11,113 nt of DNA from Chloroflexota bacterium (GTDB lineage Bacteria > Chloroflexota > Ktedonobacteria > Ktedonobacterales > Ktedonobacteraceae). The position numbers were made by a program, and so were the translations under genes. Shown here piece by piece: positions 1 through 6,562 of the stretch. The notes below the pieces were generated by a model, which saw nothing but the letters and a program-made list of their open reading frames with translations, made no database searches and was not told the DNA's origin. Every line of letters starts with the position of its first letter. The stretch's first letter is position 1. The stretch spans positions 1 to 11,113 of the forward strand of contig CADDYT010000184.1 in assembly GCA_902810755.1 (NCBI GenBank). Direction: 5' to 3'.

Positions 1-167
1 GCAGGCCACCCGCCAGGGGTGGCCCTACTATACACGGGATGTTTCGTGCAGTCCGGGGTGGGGTCGTCTATAGTAGGGCCACCCCTGGCGGGTGGCCTGG
101 GGCGGCCTGGGGTGGCCTGGTAGGCGGCCTGGGGTGGCCTGGTAGGCGGCTGGCCTGTAGGGCGACC
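1..167. repeat. Palindromic and tandem repeat block downstream of hisC
   Basis: Positions 3-32 and 69-98 form a perfect 30-bp inverted repeat around a 36-nt loop. Each arm is itself a hairpin: GGCCACCC, a 5-nt loop GCCAG (CTGGC in the other arm), then GGGTGGCC. The central loop holds a small CACG/CGTG stem. Positions 104-125 and 126-147 are two exact tandem copies of a 22-bp unit beginning GGCCTGGGGTGG, and the block trails off in GTAGGGCGACC, 3 bp before the hisC stop. Positions 2-38 recur identically at 10424-10460. The block lies at the 3' end of hisC and could fold as a strong hairpin in its transcript, but no T-run follows, so a terminator role is only possible. The left edge may be cut by the window. 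Confidence 0.9.
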
Positions 168-169
168 TC

Positions 170-1303
170 TTACTGCGCAGTGGGTAGCAGTTTGCCCTGC
201 TGGACTTCGCTCAAGGCGCGGGCGAGGGCGGCGGTGTGTTCGGGCAGGCCGACGGTGACACGCAGGAAATCGCGCAGGTAGGGGTGGTTGAAGTAGCGTA
301 AGAGGATGCCGTGAGCCTCAACGGTGGCGCGCACCTGCTCCATCTTCACCTCTTCCTCACAGACATGGGCCATAATGAAGTTGCCCTGCGACGGCAATGG
401 CTCCAGGTAGGACTGGCCGGCGAGTACCGCGAAAAGCTGCTCGCGCTCCTCGATAATGCGGCGCACCCGTTCCTCTGTATATGCGCGCTGCTTGAGCGTC
501 TCGATGGCGGCGATGTGGCCGGCAACGTTGACCTCGAAGGGGCATTGCGCCCGCCGCAGATAATCGACGATCCATTGCGGGAAAAGACCGTAGCCGATGC
601 GCAGGCCCGCCAGCCCTGCCCATTTGCTGAACGTGCGCAGCACCACCAGGTTGCGATACTGCGGCACCAGGTGGGCGAAGCCGCGAGGCCGCTGCGAAAA
701 CTCAACATAGGCTTCATCCACCACCACAATACGCCCCGTTTCCAGCAGCGCCAGCATATCCTCTTCGCTCACCGGATTGCCGGTCGGGTTATTGGGCGAG
801 CAGAGGACGATCAGTTTGCTCTCCGGTGTCAACGCGGCCAGAATAGCGTTGGCATCGATCTCATAGTCGGGCGTGCGCGGCACCTCCACGACATAGGCGC
901 CGCACAGGGTGGTGACGAAGGTATAGAGCGAGAAGGTGGGCGGACAGCAGATGATGGTATCACCCGGCGAGAGAAAGATATGCCAGAGCAGGTTGATGAG
1001 TTCGTTACTGCCGTGACTGAGGACGATGTAGCGGCTGTCGAGGCCGGTGTATTCGGCAAGGGCGGCGCGTAGAGCGGTGGCATTGGTATCGGGGTAGATA
1101 TTGTAGTTGCGATGGTCGCCCAGAGCTTGCAACACCGATGGGGCCGGGCCATAGGGGCTCTCATTGCTATTGAGCTTGATCAGCTTCTCAACGGGAATGC
1201 CTGTGCGGGCGCTGAAGGCTTCCAGCGACTCGCCCGGAATATACTCTGCCATGCGATCCAGTTCCGGGCGCACATGTACCAGCCTGGGGAATTCTCTATC
1301 CAT
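170..1303 (-). CDS. hisC: Histidinol-phosphate aminotransferase
   Basis: A PLP-dependent fold-type I aminotransferase that converts imidazole-acetol phosphate and glutamate to histidinol phosphate and 2-oxoglutarate in histidine synthesis; cytosolic dimer. Seen in the 377-aa product: KLNSNESPYGP near residues 43-53 (HisC substrate-binding signature), SHGSNELINLL near 96-106, SPNNPTGN (169-176), VVVDEAYVEF (about 194-203), the Schiff-base lysine K227 in RTFSKWAGLAGLRIGYG, and the carboxylate-binding arginine in LRVTVG near the C-terminus. Length is normal for HisC. The ATG at 1303 is preferred because it has GAG/GGA purines upstream; an in-frame GTG at 1312 has no visible ribosome binding site. 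It is the second gene after the membrane protein ending at 1339 and probably shares its transcript. No other his gene is in the window. A related class-I aminotransferase is less likely. Confidence 0.93.
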   Translation of the reverse strand: MDREFPRLVHVRPELDRMAEYIPGESLEAFSARTGIPVEKLIKLNSNESPYGPAPSVLQALGDHRNYNIYPDTNATALRAALAEYTGLDSRYIVLSHGSNELINLLWHIFLSPGDTIICCPPTFSLYTFVTTLCGAYVVEVPRTPDYEIDANAILAALTPESKLIVLCSPNNPTGNPVSEEDMLALLETGRIVVVDEAYVEFSQRPRGFAHLVPQYRNLVVLRTFSKWAGLAGLRIGYGLFPQWIVDYLRRAQCPFEVNVAGHIAAIETLKQRAYTEERVRRIIEEREQLFAVLAGQSYLEPLPSQGNFIMAHVCEEEVKMEQVRATVEAHGILLRYFNHPYLRDFLRVTVGLPEHTAALARALSEVQQGKLLPTAQ

Positions 1304-1338
1304 GCCTTCCACTCTATTCGTTCTATGCTCTTCTATCG

Positions 1339-2499
1339 TTATTTTTGCGTATCTGCGTCAACAAAGATTTGCGCTGGGCGGCGAATCAACGGGCCGCGCA
1401 GGCCATTGCCGGTGCCGCCTGTCGCACCGTGAGCGTTTCCGAAGCCGCGCAGCGGCCCGCTCGACCGGTTGAACGAGCTGGTTGGCTGAGCGGCGAGATC
1501 GGCGGGTGAAGCCTCCCCCTGCTCTACCTGCCGCTGCATCATTTCCAGGCCGCGCCGCAGCGTCATCATATCGCGCAGGAAGCAGGCAACAGCCGAGGCG
1601 GCGGAGCCTTTCTCCTTCGAGTGGTCAAAGCGCCGCGACATCGCATCGCCCGCGTCCTGGGCCGCCTGCGCCATCGGGTCTGAAGTCCTGGCGGCATAGG
1701 CATCCGCAAAGATATCATCCCAGCTACCCCAGCGCCCGCGCAGCGGCTTCCAGCCCAGCTGGCTATCGCTGACCGTGCGCCACTTTTCCTCGGTGAATTG
1801 CATCCAGTCTTCCATCAGGCGCATATAGGCGGCAAGCTGCTGGCGCAGCCGCTCCTCCTCTGCCGATGGGCGCTGGGGGAAGGCGGTGGGGAAGTTGTCA
1901 GTGTTGGGCGGGCCGCCAAAATTGCTGCCCATCTGGGATGTCGCCCCGGCATACATGCCAGAGGCTCCGGCCATACCCGGCGCGGGCAGGACACCGGTAT
2001 TGCCAAGAATGCCCGAACTGGCCAGGGCAGAGAGATCGGGCACCATTGTGCCGTCCGGCATGCCCAGCATCGGCACCTCGGTACCGGCAGGCAGTTCGCC
2101 GATTACATGGATACCGCTGGCTCCCAGCACCGGACTCATAATCGTTGTGCCGTCGGGCAGCACAACCCCCTCTCCAATCGTCGGCAGACCGCCAATCACG
2201 ATCTCCTCATGCCCGACAGCATCGAGGATACGCCACGCCAGGCGGGGGTGCCGGATGGCCCACCAGAGACGGCGCGAGATAAAGGTGAAAGCAAAGGTGA
2301 AATTGACGACGAGCCAGACGATCCCGCGCACCGCCAGCCAGTTGACAAGGCCAAAGACGATGACCCAGTACCAGGCATCGTGCTGGCCTGCCTCTTCGAT
2401 AAAGGTGAGTACGACTGCTACCATCAGGCTTGGATCGCGCAATGGATTGATGAAATCCAGGATGCGCATAAACCAGCGCCGATCTATCTTCGTTTTCAC
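1339..2499 (-). CDS. Membrane-anchored protein of unknown function
   Basis: Not recognised. The 386-aa product has a short basic N-terminus (KTKIDRRWFMR), then hydrophobic stretches at about residues 24-36 and 43-75 that should make one or two membrane segments, then the basic patch RRLWWAIRHPRLAWR. A long Gly/Pro/Met-rich region follows (about 100-208) with PDGT repeated (LPDGTTIMSP, GMPDGTMVPD). An amphipathic, probably helical segment spans about 212-330, with conserved-looking tryptophans (GWKPLRGRWGSWDD), and the tail is Gly/Ser-rich. Inferred topology is an N-terminal anchor with a large soluble part. The GTG start at 2499 is chosen because AGGAG lies 6 nt upstream; the TTG two codons earlier abuts that site. 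hisC begins 35 bp downstream on the same strand, which suggests co-transcription without implying a histidine role. Confidence 0.8.
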   Translation of the reverse strand: MKTKIDRRWFMRILDFINPLRDPSLMVAVVLTFIEEAGQHDAWYWVIVFGLVNWLAVRGIVWLVVNFTFAFTFISRRLWWAIRHPRLAWRILDAVGHEEIVIGGLPTIGEGVVLPDGTTIMSPVLGASGIHVIGELPAGTEVPMLGMPDGTMVPDLSALASSGILGNTGVLPAPGMAGASGMYAGATSQMGSNFGGPPNTDNFPTAFPQRPSAEEERLRQQLAAYMRLMEDWMQFTEEKWRTVSDSQLGWKPLRGRWGSWDDIFADAYAARTSDPMAQAAQDAGDAMSRRFDHSKEKGSAASAVACFLRDMMTLRRGLEMMQRQVEQGEASPADLAAQPTSSFNRSSGPLRGFGNAHGATGGTGNGLRGPLIRRPAQIFVDADTQK

Positions 2500-2505
2500 T
2501 CTCAA

Positions 2506-2510
2506 CTCCT
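2506..2510 (-). promoter_or_regulatory. Ribosome binding site AGGAG that sets the GTG start at 2499
   Basis: AGGAG on the minus strand lies 6 nt before the GTG at 2499. The upstream in-frame TTG (2503-2505) directly touches it and could not use it, so the GTG is the likely start of the membrane-anchored protein. Confidence 0.7.
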
Positions 2511-2583
2511 CTCGCCCCCATCGCCGGTTCGACAGGGCGGGTGCGACTGTACGCTACGCTCTATTACAGGTTCTCGAAGGAAG

Positions 2584-2613
2584 ATTCTAGCACGGCCCCT
2601 GAAATAAGCACAA
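2584..2613 (-). promoter_or_regulatory. Candidate sigma-70 promoter of the 386-aa protein/hisC unit
   Basis: On the minus strand, TTGTGC (2608-2613) and TAGAAT (2584-2589) are 18 bp apart, and TGC directly before the -10 hexamer makes it an extended -10. Transcription would begin near 2577, giving a leader of roughly 80 nt before the GTG at 2499. The match is good by eye but untested. Confidence 0.5.
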
Positions 2614-2878
2614 GTTTCTGTTATTTTCCGGTAATAATGGGCCATACGATCATACAGCCATGCAAGCAGACAACTGGCAGGTGTCTGGCCGCTTTCTTAA
2701 CCAAACGAATGGTACGCGTCAGAATGGGATGAGCGGTACAAAAGTACCGTCTCTCAGTTCCCCCGCTTGCTCGCCGCAGATGCTTCGCTCTCGCGGCACT
2801 CAGGGCTAACGGCTCATTGCCGCTCAGCATGACACGTCCGGGGACGCTTCTCATAGCATTGAGAGAACTCTTTCGGAT
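2614..2878. other. Gene-free stretch between rph and the hisC unit, rich in short dyads
   Basis: No convincing gene. It holds a perfect 6-bp hairpin CGGTAC-AAAA-GTACCG (2734-2749) with no T-run on either side. GCAGATGCTTCGCTC (2776-2790) and CGCTCAGCATGACAC (2821-2835) look like two halves of a short dispersed motif I recall from other bacterial genomes, split here by about 30 nt. A minus-strand frame of 77 codons (2621-2854) has no ribosome binding site and runs through these dyads, so I do not call it. No clear terminator for rph is visible. Confidence 0.4.
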
Positions 2879-3589
2879 TTATATGTACTGTTGCTGGATT
2901 TCGAGCAGTTGCGTGATGCCCTGCTCGGCGAGGCCGACAAGCCTGTCCAGCGTGGCATGGTCGAAGACGCCGCCTTCGCCCGTTCCCTGCACTTCGACAA
3001 ACTGGTGCTGCGCCGTCATCACCACATTGAAATCCACGTCGGCATGTGAGTCTTCGGCGTAGTTCAGATCGAGCAGCATGGTGCCATCCACGATGCCCAC
3101 GCTGACCGCCGCGACCGCCGTCCTGACCGGGTTGACCGGCAGCAGCCCGCGCCTCACCATCAGCGAACAGGCGCGGTGCAATGCAATATAGGCGCCGGTA
3201 ATCGAGGCAGTGCGCGTGCCGCCGTCGGCCTGCAAGACATCGCAGTCCAGGATGATGCTGCGCGGCCCCAGCGCGTGTAGATCAACGGCGGCACGCAGCG
3301 AGCGGCCAATTAATCGTTGAATTTCCTGCGTGCGTCCGCTGATCCGCCCTTCACGCTCGCGCGGGGTGCGGGTCAGCGTGGCGCGAGGCAGCATACTATA
3401 TTCCGCCGTCACCCAGCCGCCCCCGCTGCCCTCCAGAAAGGGCGGCACTCGCTCCTCCACCGTCGCCGCACACAGCACCCGCGTCTGGCCCGCCGCGATC
3501 AAGACCGCCCCTTCCGCGTAATCCAGAAAATCTACGCTGACGCGCACCGGGCGCAACTGGGTCGCGCTCCGCCCATCTATGCGTACCAT
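2879..3589 (-). CDS. rph: Ribonuclease PH (tRNA 3'-processing phosphorolytic exonuclease)
   Basis: A phosphate-dependent 3'-5' exoribonuclease that trims pre-tRNA 3' tails after the CCA end, releasing nucleoside diphosphates; it works as a hexamer in the cytosol. The 236-aa product carries the family hallmarks throughout: [15 protein letters not shown] at the start, [20 protein letters not shown] (46-65), MLPRAT (66-71), [19 protein letters not shown] (82-100) with phosphate-binding R86, [19 protein letters not shown] (115-133) with R126, and [18 protein letters not shown] (172-189) with D180 and D186, matching the catalytic acids of the Bacillus enzyme. It ends a little shorter than the Bacillus protein, at the usual [14 protein letters not shown] helix. 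The ATG at 3589 has AAAGGA and GAAGAG upstream. It is divergent from otsA, and no rdgB partner is visible. Confidence 0.96.
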   Translation of the reverse strand: MVRIDGRSATQLRPVRVSVDFLDYAEGAVLIAAGQTRVLCAATVEERVPPFLEGSGGGWVTAEYSMLPRATLTRTPREREGRISGRTQEIQRLIGRSLRAAVDLHALGPRSIILDCDVLQADGGTRTASITGAYIALHRACSLMVRRGLLPVNPVRTAVAAVSVGIVDGTMLLDLNYAEDSHADVDFNVVMTAQHQFVEVQGTGEGGVFDHATLDRLVGLAEQGITQLLEIQQQYI

Positions 3590-3896
3590 AATACTCTTCG
3601 TCCTTTCTCCCTCTGGTTCGTCTTCCGGCCTCCGCGTAACTATCCCATCGATATTCTACTACGCTGCATCCCCTCCGTTCGTATACTTCTATGGTATCAT
3701 AGTAATGATACAAGGAAGCAGACAGTTACCGGTGGCGAATGTCCACAAAAAGCGTTCTCAAACGTGTCAATGAGTGGGTGCGAATGCTTAAGGTTTGTTA
3801 GCAAGGAGAACAGCAGTTAGCGACAGCCAGTGCAGGCAAATTTTTGGCCGGGAACGGAGAACGGCAAGTGCTTCTACAGTAGAGTACAGGGAAAGG
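3590..3896. other. Divergent rph-otsA intergenic region
   Basis: About 300 bp with no credible gene. It contains a dyad over a candidate otsA -10 (3692-3711) and a leader of almost 190 nt before otsA. An in-frame extension of otsA back to a TTG at 3795 exists, but it has no ribosome binding site ahead of it and encodes nothing like the family N-terminus. I found no confident rph promoter; TATGAT on the minus strand lies inside the same dyad but has a poor -35. Confidence 0.5.
3692..3711 (+). promoter_or_regulatory. Dyad operator candidate over an extended -10 for otsA
   Basis: GTATCAT (3694-3700), AGTA spacer, ATGATAC (3705-3711): a perfect 7-bp inverted repeat. The plus strand also reads TGG-TATCAT at 3692-3700, an extended -10 differing from TATAAT at one base, so a bound protein would block RNA polymerase. 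The -35 region is poor. Ends in GT...AC recall GntR-type operators, but no regulator gene is nearby to support that. Confidence 0.4.
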
Positions 3897-5492
3897 ATGG
3901 ATAAACCCATGCCTAGTACGCAAATGATGATAGATCGAATGCAAACGCACCCGCAGCAGATCAACGCCGAACGCCTGATTATTGCTTCCAATCGTGGCCC
4001 TGTTGAATTTTATCTAAAGCAGGAAAACCAGCTAAAGTACAGGCGCGGCGCCGGAGGGATGGTGACGGCGCTGATTGACGCGGGAAACCGTATGGACGTC
4101 ACCTGGGTAGCGATGGCCATGACCGAGGGAGACCGTTTTGCCCTGAAAGAAGCCGGGGATGGCCTGATTCAGTCTCCCCTACGCGGTCAGAAGATGCAGT
4201 TGCGCTACGTAGCCATTCCGAAAATGGCCTATCGCAAGCATTATGATCGGGTCAGCAACCAGGTCCTCTGGTTCTTGCAGCACTATCTCTACAACCCGAA
4301 CGACCCCCCTCTCTCAGATCTGCGGCTGCAGGATGCCTGGGCAAACGGCTATAGCGTTGCCAACCAGGCCATTGCCGATGCGGTGTGCGCGGAGATCGGG
4401 CGTGAAGATTCGACCCCGGTCGTCATGCTGCACGATTATCACCTGTATCTGGCCCCGGCCATTATCCGTCAGTGCCATCCAGAGGTGGTGATGCAGCAAT
4501 TTATTCATATTCCCTGGCCCGATGCTCGCGTCTGGTACTTCCTGCCCGGCAATATCTCACAGGCGATTTACCAGGGACTGCTGGGCAATGATATCATCGG
4601 CCTGCAGACGCAACGCGACGCCCGTAACTTTCTTGAAGGGGCGCGCAGCATTCTCGAAGGGGCCGAGGTTCGTTTTGAGACGGGAGAAATTTGCTGGCGC
4701 GGTCGCTGCACGCGGGTGCGCGCCTACCCCATCTCTATCTCGGTGGCCGAGGAGAGGCGGATCATCCAGAGTGCAGCAGGCAGGCGTGCCGCCGCGAAGA
4801 TCGAGCCGCATCTGGGCGTCAGTCGCACAATCATGCGCGTTGATCGCGTTGATCCTACAAAAAATATTGTGCGCGGCTTCCAGGCGTATGCGCAGGTGCT
4901 GGATGAACACCCGGAATTGATCGGCAAGGTCAAGTTCCTGGCTTTCCTCGTCCCGTCCCGCCAGACGCTACCCGTCTACCAGCGTTACACCGCCGAGGTG
5001 CATAAAACCATCGAGGAGATCAATCAACGCTACGGCACAGACGACTGGCAGCCCATCGAAGCGTTTTTTGAGAACGACCGCACGCGCGCGCTGGCGGCCA
5101 TGCGCTACTACGATGTGCTGCTCGTCAACCCCATTATTGACGGTATGAACCTGGTCAGCAAAGAGGGGCCGGTCGTCAATGAGCGTGATGGGGTGCTGGT
5201 TCTTTCGCGCACGGCAGGCTCGTTTGAGCAACTGGGCAAGGCCGCGCTGCCGACCTCACCCATCGATGTCGGCGAGACGGCGCGGGCGCTCTACACAGCC
5301 CTGACCCTGCCAGCTTCAGAACGGCGAAGGCGAGCCAGAAAGGGCCGCCAGCAGGTCGAGCAAAACGATCTCAACGGCTGGCTCACCAGGCAAATTCAAG
5401 ACATCAACGCGGTACTTGCCGACCGAGCCGCCTCCGCTGTTGAGGAACCGGCAGAAGAGGCGATGGATCTGCAAGAGGTGGGTGTAGGATAA
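3897..5492 (+). CDS. otsA: Trehalose-6-phosphate synthase (GT20 family)
   Basis: A retaining glycosyltransferase that joins UDP-glucose (or another NDP-glucose) and glucose-6-phosphate to trehalose-6-phosphate, the first step of the OtsAB route. In the 531-aa product: SNRGPVEF (31-38) and RRGAGGMVTAL (49-59) form the N-terminal phosphate-binding loop; HDYHLYLAP (179-187), HIPWPDARVW (204-213), RVDPTKN with R317 and K322 for nucleotide binding, and DGMNLVSKEG (415-424) with the distal acid follow in the family order. K322 is followed by Asn rather than the Gly of E. coli OtsA, and KNIVRGFQAY resembles the actinobacterial subgroup. ATG 3897 has AGGG 5 nt upstream; ATG 3909, with AAAGGA 7 nt upstream, is an equally good start. 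A pseudoglycosyltransferase or glucosylglycerol-phosphate synthase is possible, but the adjacent otsB favours trehalose. Confidence 0.9.
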   Translation: MDKPMPSTQMMIDRMQTHPQQINAERLIIASNRGPVEFYLKQENQLKYRRGAGGMVTALIDAGNRMDVTWVAMAMTEGDRFALKEAGDGLIQSPLRGQKMQLRYVAIPKMAYRKHYDRVSNQVLWFLQHYLYNPNDPPLSDLRLQDAWANGYSVANQAIADAVCAEIGREDSTPVVMLHDYHLYLAPAIIRQCHPEVVMQQFIHIPWPDARVWYFLPGNISQAIYQGLLGNDIIGLQTQRDARNFLEGARSILEGAEVRFETGEICWRGRCTRVRAYPISISVAEERRIIQSAAGRRAAAKIEPHLGVSRTIMRVDRVDPTKNIVRGFQAYAQVLDEHPELIGKVKFLAFLVPSRQTLPVYQRYTAEVHKTIEEINQRYGTDDWQPIEAFFENDRTRALAAMRYYDVLLVNPIIDGMNLVSKEGPVVNERDGVLVLSRTAGSFEQLGKAALPTSPIDVGETARALYTALTLPASERRRRARKGRQQVEQNDLNGWLTRQIQDINAVLADRAASAVEEPAEEAMDLQEVGVG

Positions 5493-5501
5493 AAACCGGG
5501 T

Positions 5502-5632
5502 GCAGGCCAGTCACCGCATCCACAGGCCACGCCGGTGTGCAGGCCACCCGTGTAGGCCAGCGGCGGCGGGCCTACACGGTGGGCCTACGCGATGGGTTTA
5601 CACGGTGGGCTGTGGATGCGGTGCTGGCCTGC
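5502..5632. repeat. Nested palindrome between convergent otsA and otsB
   Basis: The outer arms 5502-5525 and 5610-5632 pair over 23 bp with a single bulged T at 5511. Inside, 5548-5558 and 5569-5579 pair perfectly over 11 bp around a GC-rich 10-nt loop. A 17-bp stretch (5568-5584) recurs at 5594-5610 with two changes. CAGGCCACCC at 5540-5549 is the same box found in the blocks at 1-167 and 10387-10546, which links this element to that family. It begins 9 bp after the otsA stop and ends 18 bp before the otsB stop, so both transcripts would fold here; a bidirectional terminator or decay barrier is plausible. No T-run and no clear target-site duplication were seen. Confidence 0.85.
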
Positions 5633-5636
5633 GGCG

Positions 5637-5646
5637 GTCCGCGGAC
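5637..5646. repeat. Perfect 10-bp palindrome GTCCGCGGAC at the otsB 3' end
   Basis: A self-complementary 10-mer 4 bp beyond the otsB stop codon, immediately next to the larger palindrome. It probably belongs to the same structured boundary; function unknown. Confidence 0.5.
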
Positions 5647-5650
5647 TTTA

Positions 5651-6448
5651 TCACAGTTCCTCGACAATTTGCTCCAGCAGCGCCGCCATGCCCTCGACGC
5701 CCGGTACGAGCAGATCGGCGTGAGCGAGCAGGGCGGGCGGCGTATCGGCATGCTGGACAACAATGCTCAGTGCATCGACACCTGTGTCACGCAGGCGTGG
5801 TATCTCGATGACGGCATCCAGATCGGTCAGATCGTCGCCGGCGAAGATGACACCTTGCAGGCCAAAACGTTGCACGAAGCGGCGCAGCGCCATACCCTTG
5901 CCCTGATCTATCTCCAGCGGCACACGTATCTCCAGCGCCAGCTTCCCCTCGGTCAGCCGGATGTTGTGCCGCCGTGCCGGTTCTTGCAGCAACGCGAGCA
6001 GCCGCGCCCGCACTTTTTCAGGATCGGAAGCGAGCCGGTAATGGACGGTGCCGCCAACCCGCTTGCGCTGGATGTAGATGCCGGGTAATTCATCCCTGTG
6101 CCGCTCAACAAGGTCGAGCAGGGCCGCGCCTGCTTCCCGGTAAGCCAGCGCCTCCGGCACTACCTGCACCTCGTGCGTATCTGGCAGGCCATCGCTCCAT
6201 TCCAGGCCATGAATGCCGATATAGGTCAGCCCCTCGACGTTGACAATGGCCGCGCCATTTTCCAGGCCGCGCCCGGTAATAATGCCCACGCGGACGCCCT
6301 CGTGCTGCTGCGCCCGCGCCAGCAGATCCGCTACGCCCGGATAGAGCCGCGCCTCGTCGGAGATACGCGCTATCGGGCTGATCGTGCCATCGATATCAAA
6401 CACCAGTCCCAGCGGCCTGCGCGCCAGCACTCGTTTCAACTTTGTCAA
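5651..6448 (-). CDS. otsB: Trehalose-6-phosphate phosphatase (HAD family)
   Basis: Hydrolyses trehalose-6-phosphate to trehalose, completing the pathway begun by OtsA; cytosolic, Mg-dependent. The 265-aa product shows HAD motif I FDIDGTISPI with nucleophile D18 and D20, motif II IITGR with T58, the OtsB-type cap region, motif III lysine K184 in LEIDQGKGMALRRF, and motif IV FAGDDLTDLDA (203-213). Length equals that of typical OtsB. The frame stays open upstream to 6715, but those codons match nothing in the family and run antisense to a gene relic. The TTG at 6448 is chosen because it gives the normal N-terminus, has AAAGG 11 nt upstream, and lies downstream of a good -10 at 6491-6496. The start codon is the weakest part of the call. 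The gene converges on otsA rather than sharing an operon. Confidence 0.9.
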   Translation of the reverse strand: MTKLKRVLARRPLGLVFDIDGTISPIARISDEARLYPGVADLLARAQQHEGVRVGIITGRGLENGAAIVNVEGLTYIGIHGLEWSDGLPDTHEVQVVPEALAYREAGAALLDLVERHRDELPGIYIQRKRVGGTVHYRLASDPEKVRARLLALLQEPARRHNIRLTEGKLALEIRVPLEIDQGKGMALRRFVQRFGLQGVIFAGDDLTDLDAVIEIPRLRDTGVDALSIVVQHADTPPALLAHADLLVPGVEGMAALLEQIVEEL

Positions 6449-6490
6449 TACTATTACTGCCTTTCTATTACCTGCAACATCCTCTTTCCT

Positions 6491-6499
6491 ATTGTAACA
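6491..6499 (-). promoter_or_regulatory. Extended -10 promoter candidate for otsB
   Basis: The minus strand reads TGT-TACAAT, an extended -10 with a 5-of-6 hexamer. The -35 position is poor, as is common for extended -10 promoters. Transcription near 6484 would give a leader of about 36 nt before the TTG at 6448 and would exclude all upstream in-frame starts. Confidence 0.45.
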
Positions 6500-6562
6500 C
6501 TTCCCTTGCTCTTTGCTCCCGACAGGCATAGAAATCCATCGAGTAATAGAACAGTTAGATGA

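Noticed and set aside
1..167. CRISPR array
   Set aside because: Repeats are nested palindromes and abutting tandem units, without regular unique spacers or cas genes.
39..281. Plus-strand frame of 80 codons across the repeat block
   Set aside because: It is made of repeat DNA and antisense hisC. The peptide YSRATPGGWP recurs in another frame at 10161-10457 only because the same repeat is there.
2734..2749. Intrinsic terminator for rph
   Set aside because: A perfect 6-bp hairpin but with no T-run on either side, and more than 120 bp from the stop codon.
2621..2854. Minus-strand frame of 77 codons between rph and the hisC unit
   Set aside because: No ribosome binding site, runs through dyads, and no recognisable motif.
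3795..3896. Upstream in-frame extension of otsA from a TTG
   Set aside because: No ribosome binding site ahead of it and no similarity to GT20 N-termini; ATG codons with good sites follow at 3897 and 3909.
5537..6088. Plus-strand frame of 183 codons opposite otsB
   Set aside because: Shadow of otsB; no motif and no start context, while the minus strand has all HAD motifs.
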